From Lachnoclostridium sp. UBA1434 (lineage in GTDB: Bacteria; Bacillota; Clostridia; Lachnospirales; Lachnospiraceae): DNA of 7,530 nucleotides. The position numbers and the translations under genes were made by a program. This document shows positions 1-6,548 of this stretch, one piece after another. Location: NCBI GenBank assembly GCA_002329645.1, contig DCTS01000025.1:16062-23591 (forward strand). Reading direction: 5' to 3'. Within the stretch, counting starts at the first letter, position 1. Each line of letters starts with the position of its first letter. The notes under the pieces were generated by a model, which ran no database searches, was not told where the DNA came from, and was given only the letters and a program-made list of their open reading frames with translations.

Positions 1-1473
1 AATGTTGTTAATGCAATAAATCTTATGAATACCTTCAATGCCGAAACTGATGTTACGGTGTCTTTGTTCTGGCATGATGAAAGGATACTGACTACAATAA
101 AGGATAACGAAGGCAATCACATACTTGGAACCAGGATGTCCGGTGAGGCAAATAAGGCTGTGCTTTCAGAAGGCAAGGATTACTTCAGCCATAAGGTTAT
201 TATACAGGACCAAGGCTATTATGCGTTTTATGCCCCCATTAAGGAGGGACAGAAGGTACTTGGAGCTGTAGAAGTTGCGATTGACAGCAGGGTTCCCAAT
301 AAAATCGTACACGATATAAGATTTAACTTAATAATAATTGAGAGCTGTATAACCCTGTTGGCTATTGCCGCATCATTGATAATAGTCAGAAAGATGGTCG
401 CAGGTATTATAAGGGCAGCCGCAAGCCTTTATGAGCTGGCCGAAGGAGATTTGACAGTAGAGGTATCCGAGAAGCTGCTTAAGCAGAAGGATGAAATCGG
501 CATGCTTACGAGGTCCACGCAGCACCTTAAGGACAAGCTGAAAACTATTGTGCTTCAGCTTAACAGATCAATAGGCCTGTTGGGAAGGACAGCAAATGAT
601 CTGGATTCAGGTACGGAAAAGACCAGACAGGCAATTAACGATGTTACCCAGGCAATGGCTGAGATTTCCGACGGGGCAATGTCCCAGGCGGCAGATACAT
701 ACAAGGCAAATGAGAATATAATTCATGTCGGCCAGCAGATAAATCATATATCCCAGGCTGTGAATAATTTAAAGGATAAGGCCGGGGATATCAGCAATGC
801 AAGTGAAGAAGCAATGGATATTGTTACAAAGCTTGAAGCGTCCGCCAATAATACCATGAGCGCCGTTGACAATATAACCAGGCAAACCGAGATTACAAAT
901 GAAGCTGCGGAAAAAATCAGAAAGGCTTTACTGGTAATAACGGATATAGCAAAAAGAACCAAGCTGTTGAGCTTAAACTCCTCTATTGAGGCTGCGCGTG
1001 CGGGTGAGCATGGCAGGGGCTTTGGCATTGTCGCCGGAGAGATTAAGGCTTTAGCCGAACAATCGGAGGTTTCTGTAAAGGAAATAGCGGAAATAATTAA
1101 TAATCTGCTGACAGAGTCCGTGAAATCCCTTCAGGCTGCAAGGACTGTTAAGGGTTCAATCCAGGATCAGATGATAAAGCTTGACAATACCAGGCAGCAA
1201 TTTGATATAGTAATGAACGGAGTTATGGAATCTAAAGTCAGTATTGATAATATTTATGATAAAGCCCTGGTGCTTGACAACAGCAGGAGCGAGCTTGTCG
1301 GCACAATTGAATCCCTTTCTGCAATCAGCGAAGAGTATGCGGCAAGCACTGAAGAGACATCTGCTTCAGCTGAGGAGCTTAAGGAAACTATAAACAATCT
1401 GGCTGCACAGGCTTCCGAGTTAAGGAAGATGGCTGATGAGATAGAAGTAACCTTAAGTGTATTTAATGTATGA
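1..1473 (+). CDS. Methyl-accepting chemotaxis protein, 5'-truncated by window edge
   Basis: This is a membrane chemoreceptor that would pass a ligand signal to the CheA/CheW kinase complex. The frame is open to base 1, so the start and first membrane segment lie outside; residue numbers here count from the Met at 25. Residues about 8-90 look like the end of an extracellular single-Cache sensor (the RILTT, GT and YYAFYAPI stretches are typical). One hydrophobic membrane segment covers about 101-122. A HAMP-like linker follows (about 123-176, with EGDLTVEV), lacking the Pro usually found near the HAMP start. The cytoplasmic coiled-coil signalling domain runs to the end. Its hairpin tip is near-canonical: LLSLNSSIEAARAGEHGRGF at 314-333, then EIKALAEQS. 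The C-terminus has no CheR-tethering pentapeptide. The stop TGA is directly followed by an in-frame TAA. The family call is secure; the ligand is unknown. A terminator downstream separates it from the sugar operon. Confidence 0.95.
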   Translation, partial: NVVNAINLMNTFNAETDVTVSLFWHDERILTTIKDNEGNHILGTRMSGEANKAVLSEGKDYFSHKVIIQDQGYYAFYAPIKEGQKVLGAVEVAIDSRVPNKIVHDIRFNLIIIESCITLLAIAASLIIVRKMVAGIIRAAASLYELAEGDLTVEVSEKLLKQKDEIGMLTRSTQHLKDKLKTIVLQLNRSIGLLGRTANDLDSGTEKTRQAINDVTQAMAEISDGAMSQAADTYKANENIIHVGQQINHISQAVNNLKDKAGDISNASEEAMDIVTKLEASANNTMSAVDNITRQTEITNEAAEKIRKALLVITDIAKRTKLLSLNSSIEAARAGEHGRGFGIVAGEIKALAEQSEVSVKEIAEIINNLLTESVKSLQAARTVKGSIQDQMIKLDNTRQQFDIVMNGVMESKVSIDNIYDKALVLDNSRSELVGTIESLSAISEEYAASTEETSASAEELKETINNLAAQASELRKMADEIEVTLSVFNV

Positions 1474-1658
1474 TAAGCTGTTGGATGGATATATTGAGTA
1501 TTAATTATGATATATGCAGTTGGGTGTATATATAGAATATTGATCATGATATAAGCAGTTGGGTGTATATATAGATATTTAATTGTGATATAAGCAGTCG
1601 AATGTATATAAAGATTAAACTGTAATATAAGCCGCAGGGTATATAAATAAACATAATC
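1471..1658. repeat. Degenerate 37-39 bp direct tandem repeats
   Basis: About five abutting units begin near 1471, 1508, 1547, 1586 and 1623. The first starts on the MCP stop codon. The best-conserved part is TGATATAAGCAGTTGGGTGT followed by TATATA, then a variable AT-rich stretch. Units 2 and 3 (1508, 1547) are nearly identical over the core. The unit at 1471 lacks two bases, and the one at 1623 is the most diverged and lacks GT after GGG. No spacers lie between units, so this is not a CRISPR array. The GGGTGTA of the repeats recurs as the left arm of the terminator that follows. The function is unknown. It may be simple slippage-expanded sequence or a transcript-end structure. Confidence 0.85.
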
Positions 1659-1700
1659 GGGTGTAATTATTATTTTTATATAATAGTTACACCCTTTTTT
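1659..1700 (+). terminator. Intrinsic terminator after the chemoreceptor gene
   Basis: GGGTGTAA (1659-1666) pairs perfectly with TTACACCC (1687-1694). The stem continues inward through one G-U pair (1667/1686) and six A-U pairs (1668-1673 with 1680-1685), leaving a six-base loop at 1674-1679. Six T residues (1695-1700) follow at once. This is a classic rho-independent terminator for transcripts coming from the MCP gene. The left flank is not a clean A-run, so it probably works mainly on the + strand. Confidence 0.88.
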
Positions 1701-1864
1701 GGGTCTTTCATTAAGTTGCTTCCGGCTATATGTGACAATATATCGGTTCATAGAAGACAATTGCATGAAAGTATTTATCTGTATTGTAAATAATTTCGAT
1801 AATATATATGATTGTACTAAAGAATGAAATACAAATTGTTATATTTGAAAAAGTAGTCCAAAAA
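1701..1864. other. AT-rich intergenic spacer, no gene seen
   Basis: This is the spacer between the MCP terminator and the leader of the regulator gene. It is very AT-rich. The only + strand frame I could read out is a 20-codon one at 1765-1827 without a convincing ribosome binding site. I found no RNA-gene signature. Promoter-like fragments such as TTGCAT at 1761 and GATAAT at 1798 are not at good mutual spacing, so I do not call a promoter from them. Confidence 0.5.
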
Positions 1865-1878
1865 TGATACCGTTTATT
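1865..1878 (-). promoter_or_regulatory. Possible catabolite-repression (cre-like) site
   Basis: Read on the minus strand these bases are AATAAACGGTATCA. Against the Firmicute CcpA operator consensus TGWAANCGNTNWCA only the first two bases differ, and the central CG is kept. The site lies about 90 bases before the regulator start and just upstream of the candidate promoter. A cre here would fit a sugar-use operon, but a two-mismatch match in AT-rich DNA is weak evidence on its own. Confidence 0.3.
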
Positions 1879-1894
1879 AACCAAAATAACAACT

Positions 1895-1952
1895 ATAACA
1901 GATGGAACTGGTATACAATGACATTGTGCTTAAGTATGCATCCATCTGTTAT
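1895..1952. promoter_or_regulatory. Perfect 12-bp inverted repeat upstream of the regulator gene
   Basis: ATAACAGATGGA (1895-1906) and TCCATCTGTTAT (1941-1952) are exact reverse complements, 34 bases apart. Inside lies a second small inverted repeat, ACAATG-A-CATTGT (1915-1927). The right arm ends five bases before the GGAGG ribosome binding site. It could be a pair of operator half-sites flanking a promoter or, if transcription starts upstream, a 12-bp RNA stem near the ribosome binding site. Because it lies next to an AraC-type gene, autoregulation is one plausible role. The sequence feature is certain; its function is inferred. Confidence 0.6.
1909..1917 (+). promoter_or_regulatory. Weak extended -10 promoter candidate
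   Basis: TGGTATACA fits the extended -10 pattern TGnTATAAT with two mismatches in the hexamer (1912-1917). There is no recognisable -35 at 16-18 bases upstream, as is common for extended -10 promoters. If real, transcription would begin near 1924, with the two arms of the inverted repeat on either side of the promoter. TATAAC at 1894-1899 is a rival -10, also without a good -35. Confidence 0.25.
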
Positions 1953-1957
1953 GGAAT

Positions 1958-1965
1958 GGAGGGAG
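1958..1965 (+). promoter_or_regulatory. Ribosome binding site of the AraC-type gene
   Basis: GGAGGGAG lies immediately before the ATG at 1967. GGAGG is four bases from the start, slightly short but usable, and supports 1967 as the start. Confidence 0.75.
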
Positions 1966-1966
1966 T

Positions 1967-2887
1967 ATGAGCTCATACATATATGAGGCAATTGAACATG
2001 ATAAAAGGTTCCCGGCCAAGATTTTTACTACTTCAATAGGCAAGTCAAGTTATCACTGGCATTATGACTATGAGATGATGCTGGTATTGAAGGGTTCGGT
2101 TATCTTAAACATATTTCCCGAATCCTGCATAATGAAAACCGGGGATATAGCTCTTGTTAACAGCAAGACAGTGCATGGCTTAAGTAAGACTAATGAAGAT
2201 AATATTTGCCTGTTTATACAGCTTAAGCAGGAGCTTTTTGAAAACTGGCAGGATAAGAATCAGAACTACAGGTATTATCTGAACAGTGCAGTGAACAAGG
2301 TGGAACCCAAGGTGCCATATGCAACGTTTATCAGAAATGCCGCACTTATAGGCCTGGAGTATGAAGGGAAGCATTTATCTAATTTCTACCGCATTAAGGC
2401 TCTGCTTTATACCTTAATTGCCGATCTGTTTGAGTATACTCATTATGACATCAGGGAATATTCGGATAAAAGCGCAACCGTTGAGGAATCTGATACTCTG
2501 CTTAAGATACTGGAGTATATCGATCTCAATTATTACTCGGACAATATTACCGAAGAGCTGTGCAGTATGATAGGAATGTGTGAAAAGACGCTTTACCGGT
2601 TCCTGAAAAGGCATACGGATCTGACTGTGAAAGAGCTTGTTATATCGCTTAAGATTGAAAAAGCCCAATTCCTGTTATCCTCAACGGAAAAACCCATTAA
2701 TACAATAGCCCATGAGTGCTGCTTCGGTAATGATAAAACATTTTACAGAATATTTAAGAAGGAAACGGGAGTAACTCCTATGGAATACAGGCTCCACGGA
2801 AGCAATGTGGAGAAAAACAAACAAGTCCAGGGCTACTTAAGTTTCAGCAAGAATGAAGCTATTGAATTAATGAAGAGGATGTTATAA
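1967..2887 (+). CDS. AraC-family transcriptional regulator with N-terminal cupin
   Basis: This 306-residue regulator has the two-part build of AraC/XylS sugar regulators. Residues about 15-85 form a cupin-type sensor fold: H30 and H32 in SYHWHYDYEMMLVLKG, then MKTGDIALVNSKTVHGL. Residues about 178-275 form the DNA-binding domain with two helix-turn-helix units, around 194-214 (ITEELCSMIGMCEKTLYRFL) and 243-266. It ends in the family signature FGNDKTFYRIFKKETGVTPMEYR, positions 253-275. A tail of about 30 residues follows. The family normally binds a sugar in the cupin and activates nearby transport and hydrolase genes. The GH3, ATPase and permease genes follow in the same direction, with only 45 bp to the first and no terminator, so it is probably part of, and regulates, this operon. 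The inducer cannot be read from sequence. Confidence 0.93.
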   Translation: MSSYIYEAIEHDKRFPAKIFTTSIGKSSYHWHYDYEMMLVLKGSVILNIFPESCIMKTGDIALVNSKTVHGLSKTNEDNICLFIQLKQELFENWQDKNQNYRYYLNSAVNKVEPKVPYATFIRNAALIGLEYEGKHLSNFYRIKALLYTLIADLFEYTHYDIREYSDKSATVEESDTLLKILEYIDLNYYSDNITEELCSMIGMCEKTLYRFLKRHTDLTVKELVISLKIEKAQFLLSSTEKPINTIAHECCFGNDKTFYRIFKKETGVTPMEYRLHGSNVEKNKQVQGYLSFSKNEAIELMKRML

Positions 2888-2918
2888 ACAACTGAGAGTC
2901 TATAACTTAGTAAAGAAA

Positions 2919-2925
2919 GAGGGAG
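2919..2925 (+). promoter_or_regulatory. Ribosome binding site of the GH3 gene
   Basis: GAGGGAG ends seven bases before the ATG at 2933, which is good spacing and fixes the start. The 45-bp gap from the regulator gene shows no terminator hairpin and no convincing promoter. Confidence 0.75.
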
Positions 2926-2932
2926 AATTTCT

Positions 2933-4993
2933 ATGAAATGCACAAAAAAATACCGCATTGCCTATACCGACAGGGCGAAGGAAATAGTCGGCAGGCTGAC
3001 CCTGGAGCAAAAGGTCAGTTTAATGAGCGGATCTATCAGTCTTAACGACATGTTAGTAGATATGCAGGATAATAAGCATTATAACTATAATCCTTATCCG
3101 GCCGGCGGTATTGCTGAAGAGGGAATACAACCGGTATTGTTCTGTGATGGGCCGAGAGGTGTTGTATGCGGAAAGGGTAAGAGCACCTGTTATCCTGTAT
3201 CAATGTGCAGAGGAGCGACCTTTGATACCGAACTCGAGGAAAGAATCGGGAAAGCTATAGGCAGAGAGATTAGAGCATATGGAGGAAATCTGTTTGGCGG
3301 AGTGTGCATAAATCTTCCTTACAATCCCGGATGGGGAAGGGGGCAGGAAACATACGGGGAGGAATCCTTCCACCTGGGTCAGATGGGATCGGCGCTTGTA
3401 AGGGGTGTACAGGAAGAGAATGTAATAGCCTGTGTAAAGCATTATGCTTTCAACTCAATGGAAATATCCAGGTTTAAGGTAAGCGTGGATTGCGATAAGA
3501 GAACTGAGAGGGAGGTATATCTTCCTCATTTTAAGGAATGCATAGATAACGGAGCAGCCTGTGTAATGAGCTCCTATAATCTGTATAAGGGGACCCAATG
3601 CGGGCATCATGACTATTTATTAAATAAGGTATTAAAAGAGGAATGGGATTTTGACGGATTTGTAATGAGCGACTTTGTGTGGGGCATCAGGGATACTGTT
3701 GAAGCAGCTAACGGAGGGCAGGATATGGAGATGTGCTGTACCCTGCTCTTTGGCGACAAGCTGGTTGAGGCAGTAAGAGACGGCAGGGTGCCCGAGGAGA
3801 AGATCGACCAGTCCGCAATTCGCATAATGCGGACTATATTAGCATTTACCGAGGCTGACAACAGAATATATGACAAATCCTTAATCGGCTGCAAGGAGCA
3901 TGTGGCATTGGCTCTGGAGGCAGCCAGAAGGGGCATCACGCTAATACAGAACAAGAATAATGTGCTGCCATTTAAAAAGGATAAGGGTTCACGTATCGTT
4001 GTGCTTGGCAAGCTGGCTAACAAGGAGAATACAGGAGATTACGGCTCCAGCAGGGTGTACCCGGATTATGTGGTTACTCCGCTGCAGGGAATAGCAAGGG
4101 AGGCATCGGAGTCTGAGGTTATATTCAATGACGGCTCCAATCTTGAGCATGCCAAAAGGCTGGCTTCGGAAGCCGACTGCGTAGTATTTGTGGTTGGTTA
4201 TGATCATGATGATGAGGGCGAATATGTATCTGAGGATAAATCCAGCGGTTATACCGGTTCAATCGGAGGAGACAGAGTCGATTCTCTTGGACTTCACAGG
4301 GATGAAATCGAGCTTATACGCGAGGTGGGGCCTGTTAACAGCAACTCCGCAGCAGTACTTATCGGCGGCAATATGATAATGATAGATGAATGGAAGGATT
4401 GTGTAGGAGCTATCCTTATGGCTTATTATCCGGGTATGGAGGGGGGAACCGCGATTGCCGAGATTTTATTCGGCAAGGTTAATCCCAGCGGTAAGCTGCC
4501 CTTTGTAATACCTGTAAAGGAAAGCGATCTGCCCCGGGTAAACTGGGATACCACAAGCCAGTATTATGAATATTATCACGGCTATGCCAAGCTGGAGAAG
4601 GAAGGGATAGCGCCTTCGGTACCTTACGGCTTCGGACTTTCCTATACTGATTTTAAGGTCTACGATGCGGACTTCTCGGTGGGGAAGGATGAAATTACGG
4701 CAAGCTGCAAGGTTAAGAATACTGGCAGTATGGATGGCGCAGAGGTAATCCAGCTTTATGTCGGGTTCTCCAATTCCGGCGTTGACAGACCGGTTAAGCT
4801 GCTTCGCGGCTTTAAGCGTGTCGAGGTGAAGGCAAAGAAGGAGAAGAAGGTCACTATAACCTGCCCTCTGGAAAAGCTTAAGTACTATAATCCGGAGACT
4901 GAGCAATGGGAGCTTGAGCATATGGAATATGAGGTATATATCGGAACAAGCAGCGACAACAGGGATTTGCTGAAGGGTACATTCAGGATATAG
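2933..4993 (+). CDS. Glycoside hydrolase family 3, beta-glucosidase-like
   Basis: This 686-residue enzyme would remove terminal beta-linked sugars by a retaining mechanism. The N-terminal GH3 barrel spans about 20-305. It shows LEQKVSLMSG (24-33), the sugar-binding CDGPRG (71-76), GRGQETYGEE (135-144), KHYAFNS (169-175) and the nucleophile motif FVMSDF, where D247 is the likely nucleophile. The GH3 C-terminal alpha/beta domain is about 330-550: RRGITLIQNKNNVLPF, then DEGEYVSED and GGDRVDSLGL. The acid/base Glu is probably in the 428-434 stretch, but I cannot assign it surely. A fibronectin-III-like domain (about 575-680) ends with YIGTSSDNRDLLKGTF, typical of the three-domain GH3 form. There is no signal peptide, so it should act in the cytoplasm on imported sugars. 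Beta-xylosidase, N-acetylglucosaminidase or another exo-activity is possible. It lies 37 bp upstream of the transporter ATPase gene. Confidence 0.93.
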   Translation: MKCTKKYRIAYTDRAKEIVGRLTLEQKVSLMSGSISLNDMLVDMQDNKHYNYNPYPAGGIAEEGIQPVLFCDGPRGVVCGKGKSTCYPVSMCRGATFDTELEERIGKAIGREIRAYGGNLFGGVCINLPYNPGWGRGQETYGEESFHLGQMGSALVRGVQEENVIACVKHYAFNSMEISRFKVSVDCDKRTEREVYLPHFKECIDNGAACVMSSYNLYKGTQCGHHDYLLNKVLKEEWDFDGFVMSDFVWGIRDTVEAANGGQDMEMCCTLLFGDKLVEAVRDGRVPEEKIDQSAIRIMRTILAFTEADNRIYDKSLIGCKEHVALALEAARRGITLIQNKNNVLPFKKDKGSRIVVLGKLANKENTGDYGSSRVYPDYVVTPLQGIAREASESEVIFNDGSNLEHAKRLASEADCVVFVVGYDHDDEGEYVSEDKSSGYTGSIGGDRVDSLGLHRDEIELIREVGPVNSNSAAVLIGGNMIMIDEWKDCVGAILMAYYPGMEGGTAIAEILFGKVNPSGKLPFVIPVKESDLPRVNWDTTSQYYEYYHGYAKLEKEGIAPSVPYGFGLSYTDFKVYDADFSVGKDEITASCKVKNTGSMDGAEVIQLYVGFSNSGVDRPVKLLRGFKRVEVKAKKEKKVTITCPLEKLKYYNPETEQWELEHMEYEVYIGTSSDNRDLLKGTFRI

Positions 4994-5013
4994 CATTAAA
5001 GTAATTAAGAATG

Positions 5014-5026
5014 AAGGGAATGGAAG
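5014..5026 (+). promoter_or_regulatory. Ribosome binding region of the ABC ATPase gene
   Basis: AAGGGAATGGAAG holds two modest Shine-Dalgarno options before the ATG at 5031: AAGGGA at 5014-5019 and TGGAAG at 5021-5026. It is weaker than the other sites in this operon. The 37-bp gap after the GH3 stop has no terminator. Confidence 0.5.
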
Positions 5027-5030
5027 CTTA

Positions 5031-6536
5031 ATGAAAAATGAACCTGTTTTATCTGCAAGGGGTGTTTCCAAGGCTTTTGGCCCCACAAGAGCGCTGATTG
5101 ACGTTGATATTGACGTTTATAAAGGTGAAGTGAGGGGCTTAATAGGAGAGAACGGTTCGGGAAAATCAACCTTCTCGTCTATTATAGCCGGAGCCCAGGG
5201 GGCTGACAGCGGTGAATTTACCTTGAACGGGGAGAAGTACAGCCCAAAAAACATGGTAGATGCACAGAACAAGGGTGTCAGCATGATTATTCAGGAAATG
5301 GGCACCATCTCAAAAATCAATGTAGCCTCCAATATTTTTGCGGGACGCCTTGACCAGTTTAAAAAACACGGATTACTTGACAGCAAGAGTATGATAGCGG
5401 CGGCCAATAAGGTGCTTGAAGAAATCGGAGCCGGAGATATCAAGGCCGAAATGCTGATTGACAGGCTAAACTTTGAGGACAGGAAGATCGTTGAGATTGC
5501 CCGTGCTTACGTAACAAATCCTGATCTGCTTATAGTTGATGAAACAACTACGGCTCTGGCAGAGAAGGGAAGAAGAATCATTTATTCCATCATTAACAGG
5601 ATGTATGAGGAAGGTAAGGCGGTATTATTCATATCCCATGACCTTGACGAGCTGATGAGCGTATGCAATACGGTTACGGTCTTAAGGGACGGACAGGTTG
5701 TTGACACTCTTGATAAGGACAAAATGTCTGTTGACGCCATGCGAAGCCTGATGGTGGGAAGAGAGCTTCAGGGAAGCTACTACAGGAGCGATTATGACGG
5801 CAGCTTCAGTGACGAGGTGGTTCTTGAGGCACATCAGGTATCTCTTAATCCTTCCCTTGAGAATGTGGATATTACTTTACATAAGGGAGAAATCCTCGGC
5901 ATCGGAGGGCTCTCAAGCTGCGGTATGCATGAGCTTGGCAGAGTATTGTTCGGGATTGACAAGCCGGTTACGGGGTATGTATGCCTGACCGGCAAGAATG
6001 TTACGGTAAAAAGTTCAAGCCTGGCGGTAAAACATAAAATGGCTTATGTTTCCAAGGACAGGGATAAGGAAGCTATAATTCTCAATGCAACGATAATGAA
6101 TAATATCGCTCTGCCATCCTTAAAGAACATATCAAAAGCACGTGTATTTATACCCAAAGCCTCTGAAAAAAGAATGGCACAAAAGCAGATTGAAACCTTC
6201 AGCATAAAATGCCGAAATGCAAGTCAGCTTGTAAAAGAGCTTTCGGGAGGCAACAAGCAGAAGGTGGTATTCTCAAAGTGGCTGGCCAAGGAAAGCGACA
6301 TATTCATACTGGACTGCCCTACCAGGGGTATTGATGTGGGTGTCAAGGCAACAATGTATAAGCTTATGATGGACTTAAAGAAGATGGGCAAATCAATAAT
6401 CATGATTTCCGAGGAGCTTGTAGAGCTTATCGGAATGAGCGACAGAATTATAATACTGAAGAACGGCATCATACGTAAGGAGTTTCAGCGAAGCAAGGAT
6501 CTTAAAGAACAGGATATTATACCGCATATCATATAG
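5031..6536 (+). CDS. CUT2-type sugar ABC transporter, double-domain ATPase (RbsA/MglA-like)
   Basis: This is a 501-residue cytoplasmic ATPase with two fused nucleotide-binding domains, the usual length and build of RbsA/MglA/XylG proteins that power simple-sugar uptake. Domain 1 (about 5-245) has Walker A GENGSGKS (39-46), Q-loop IIQEM (86-90), Walker B LLIVDE (D170, E171) and the switch H203 in ISHD. Its signature is degenerate: LNFEDRK (146-152) where LSxGQ-type sequence is expected. Domain 2 (about 260-495) has a Walker A remnant without the Lys, GIGGLSSCGMHEL (290-302), an intact signature LSGGNKQ (404-410), and Walker B IFILDCP with Cys429 in place of the catalytic Glu. One composite site (domain 1 Walker A/B with domain 2 signature) is thus intact and the other dead. 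Loss of the second Walker A Lys is typical of the family; the Glu-to-Cys change looks unusual. It precedes its permease by 12 bp. Confidence 0.95.
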   Translation: MKNEPVLSARGVSKAFGPTRALIDVDIDVYKGEVRGLIGENGSGKSTFSSIIAGAQGADSGEFTLNGEKYSPKNMVDAQNKGVSMIIQEMGTISKINVASNIFAGRLDQFKKHGLLDSKSMIAAANKVLEEIGAGDIKAEMLIDRLNFEDRKIVEIARAYVTNPDLLIVDETTTALAEKGRRIIYSIINRMYEEGKAVLFISHDLDELMSVCNTVTVLRDGQVVDTLDKDKMSVDAMRSLMVGRELQGSYYRSDYDGSFSDEVVLEAHQVSLNPSLENVDITLHKGEILGIGGLSSCGMHELGRVLFGIDKPVTGYVCLTGKNVTVKSSSLAVKHKMAYVSKDRDKEAIILNATIMNNIALPSLKNISKARVFIPKASEKRMAQKQIETFSIKCRNASQLVKELSGGNKQKVVFSKWLAKESDIFILDCPTRGIDVGVKATMYKLMMDLKKMGKSIIMISEELVELIGMSDRIIILKNGIIRKEFQRSKDLKEQDIIPHII

Positions 6537-6544
6537 GGGAGAGG
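6536..6544 (+). promoter_or_regulatory. Ribosome binding site of the permease gene
   Basis: GGGGAGAGG starts on the last base of the ATPase stop codon TAG (6534-6536) and ends four bases before the ATG at 6549. The overlap of stop and ribosome binding site suggests coupled translation and supports 6549 as the permease start. Confidence 0.75.
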
Positions 6545-6548
6545 TATT

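Noticed and set aside
1471..1658. CRISPR array
   Set aside because: Units of 37-39 bp abut each other with no unique spacers, they are diverged, and no cas genes are in view.
1254..1766. Minus-strand 170-codon open frame across the repeats and the end of the MCP gene
   Set aside because: It runs antisense into the chemoreceptor signalling domain, has no Shine-Dalgarno sequence before its ATG, and would cross the terminator stem near its start. The repeat peptide pattern is reported as a finding, but I do not call it a gene.
1765..1827. Short + strand frame of 20 codons (MKVFICIVNNFDNIYDCTKE)
   Set aside because: It has no convincing ribosome binding site and lies in very AT-rich spacer sequence; chance is the simplest explanation.
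2888..2932. Separate promoter for the GH3 gene (TATAAC at 2901)
   Set aside because: No -35 box lies at a suitable distance and no terminator precedes it, so read-through from the regulator gene is more likely.
3613..4023. Minus-strand 136-codon open frame within the GH3 gene
   Set aside because: It is a shadow of the GH3 coding frame, which carries the nucleophile motif in this very stretch.
4466..5086. Minus-strand 206-codon open frame over the end of the GH3 gene
   Set aside because: It lies almost wholly antisense to the clearly conserved GH3 C-terminal and fibronectin-III-like domains, and its own translation shows no recognisable family.
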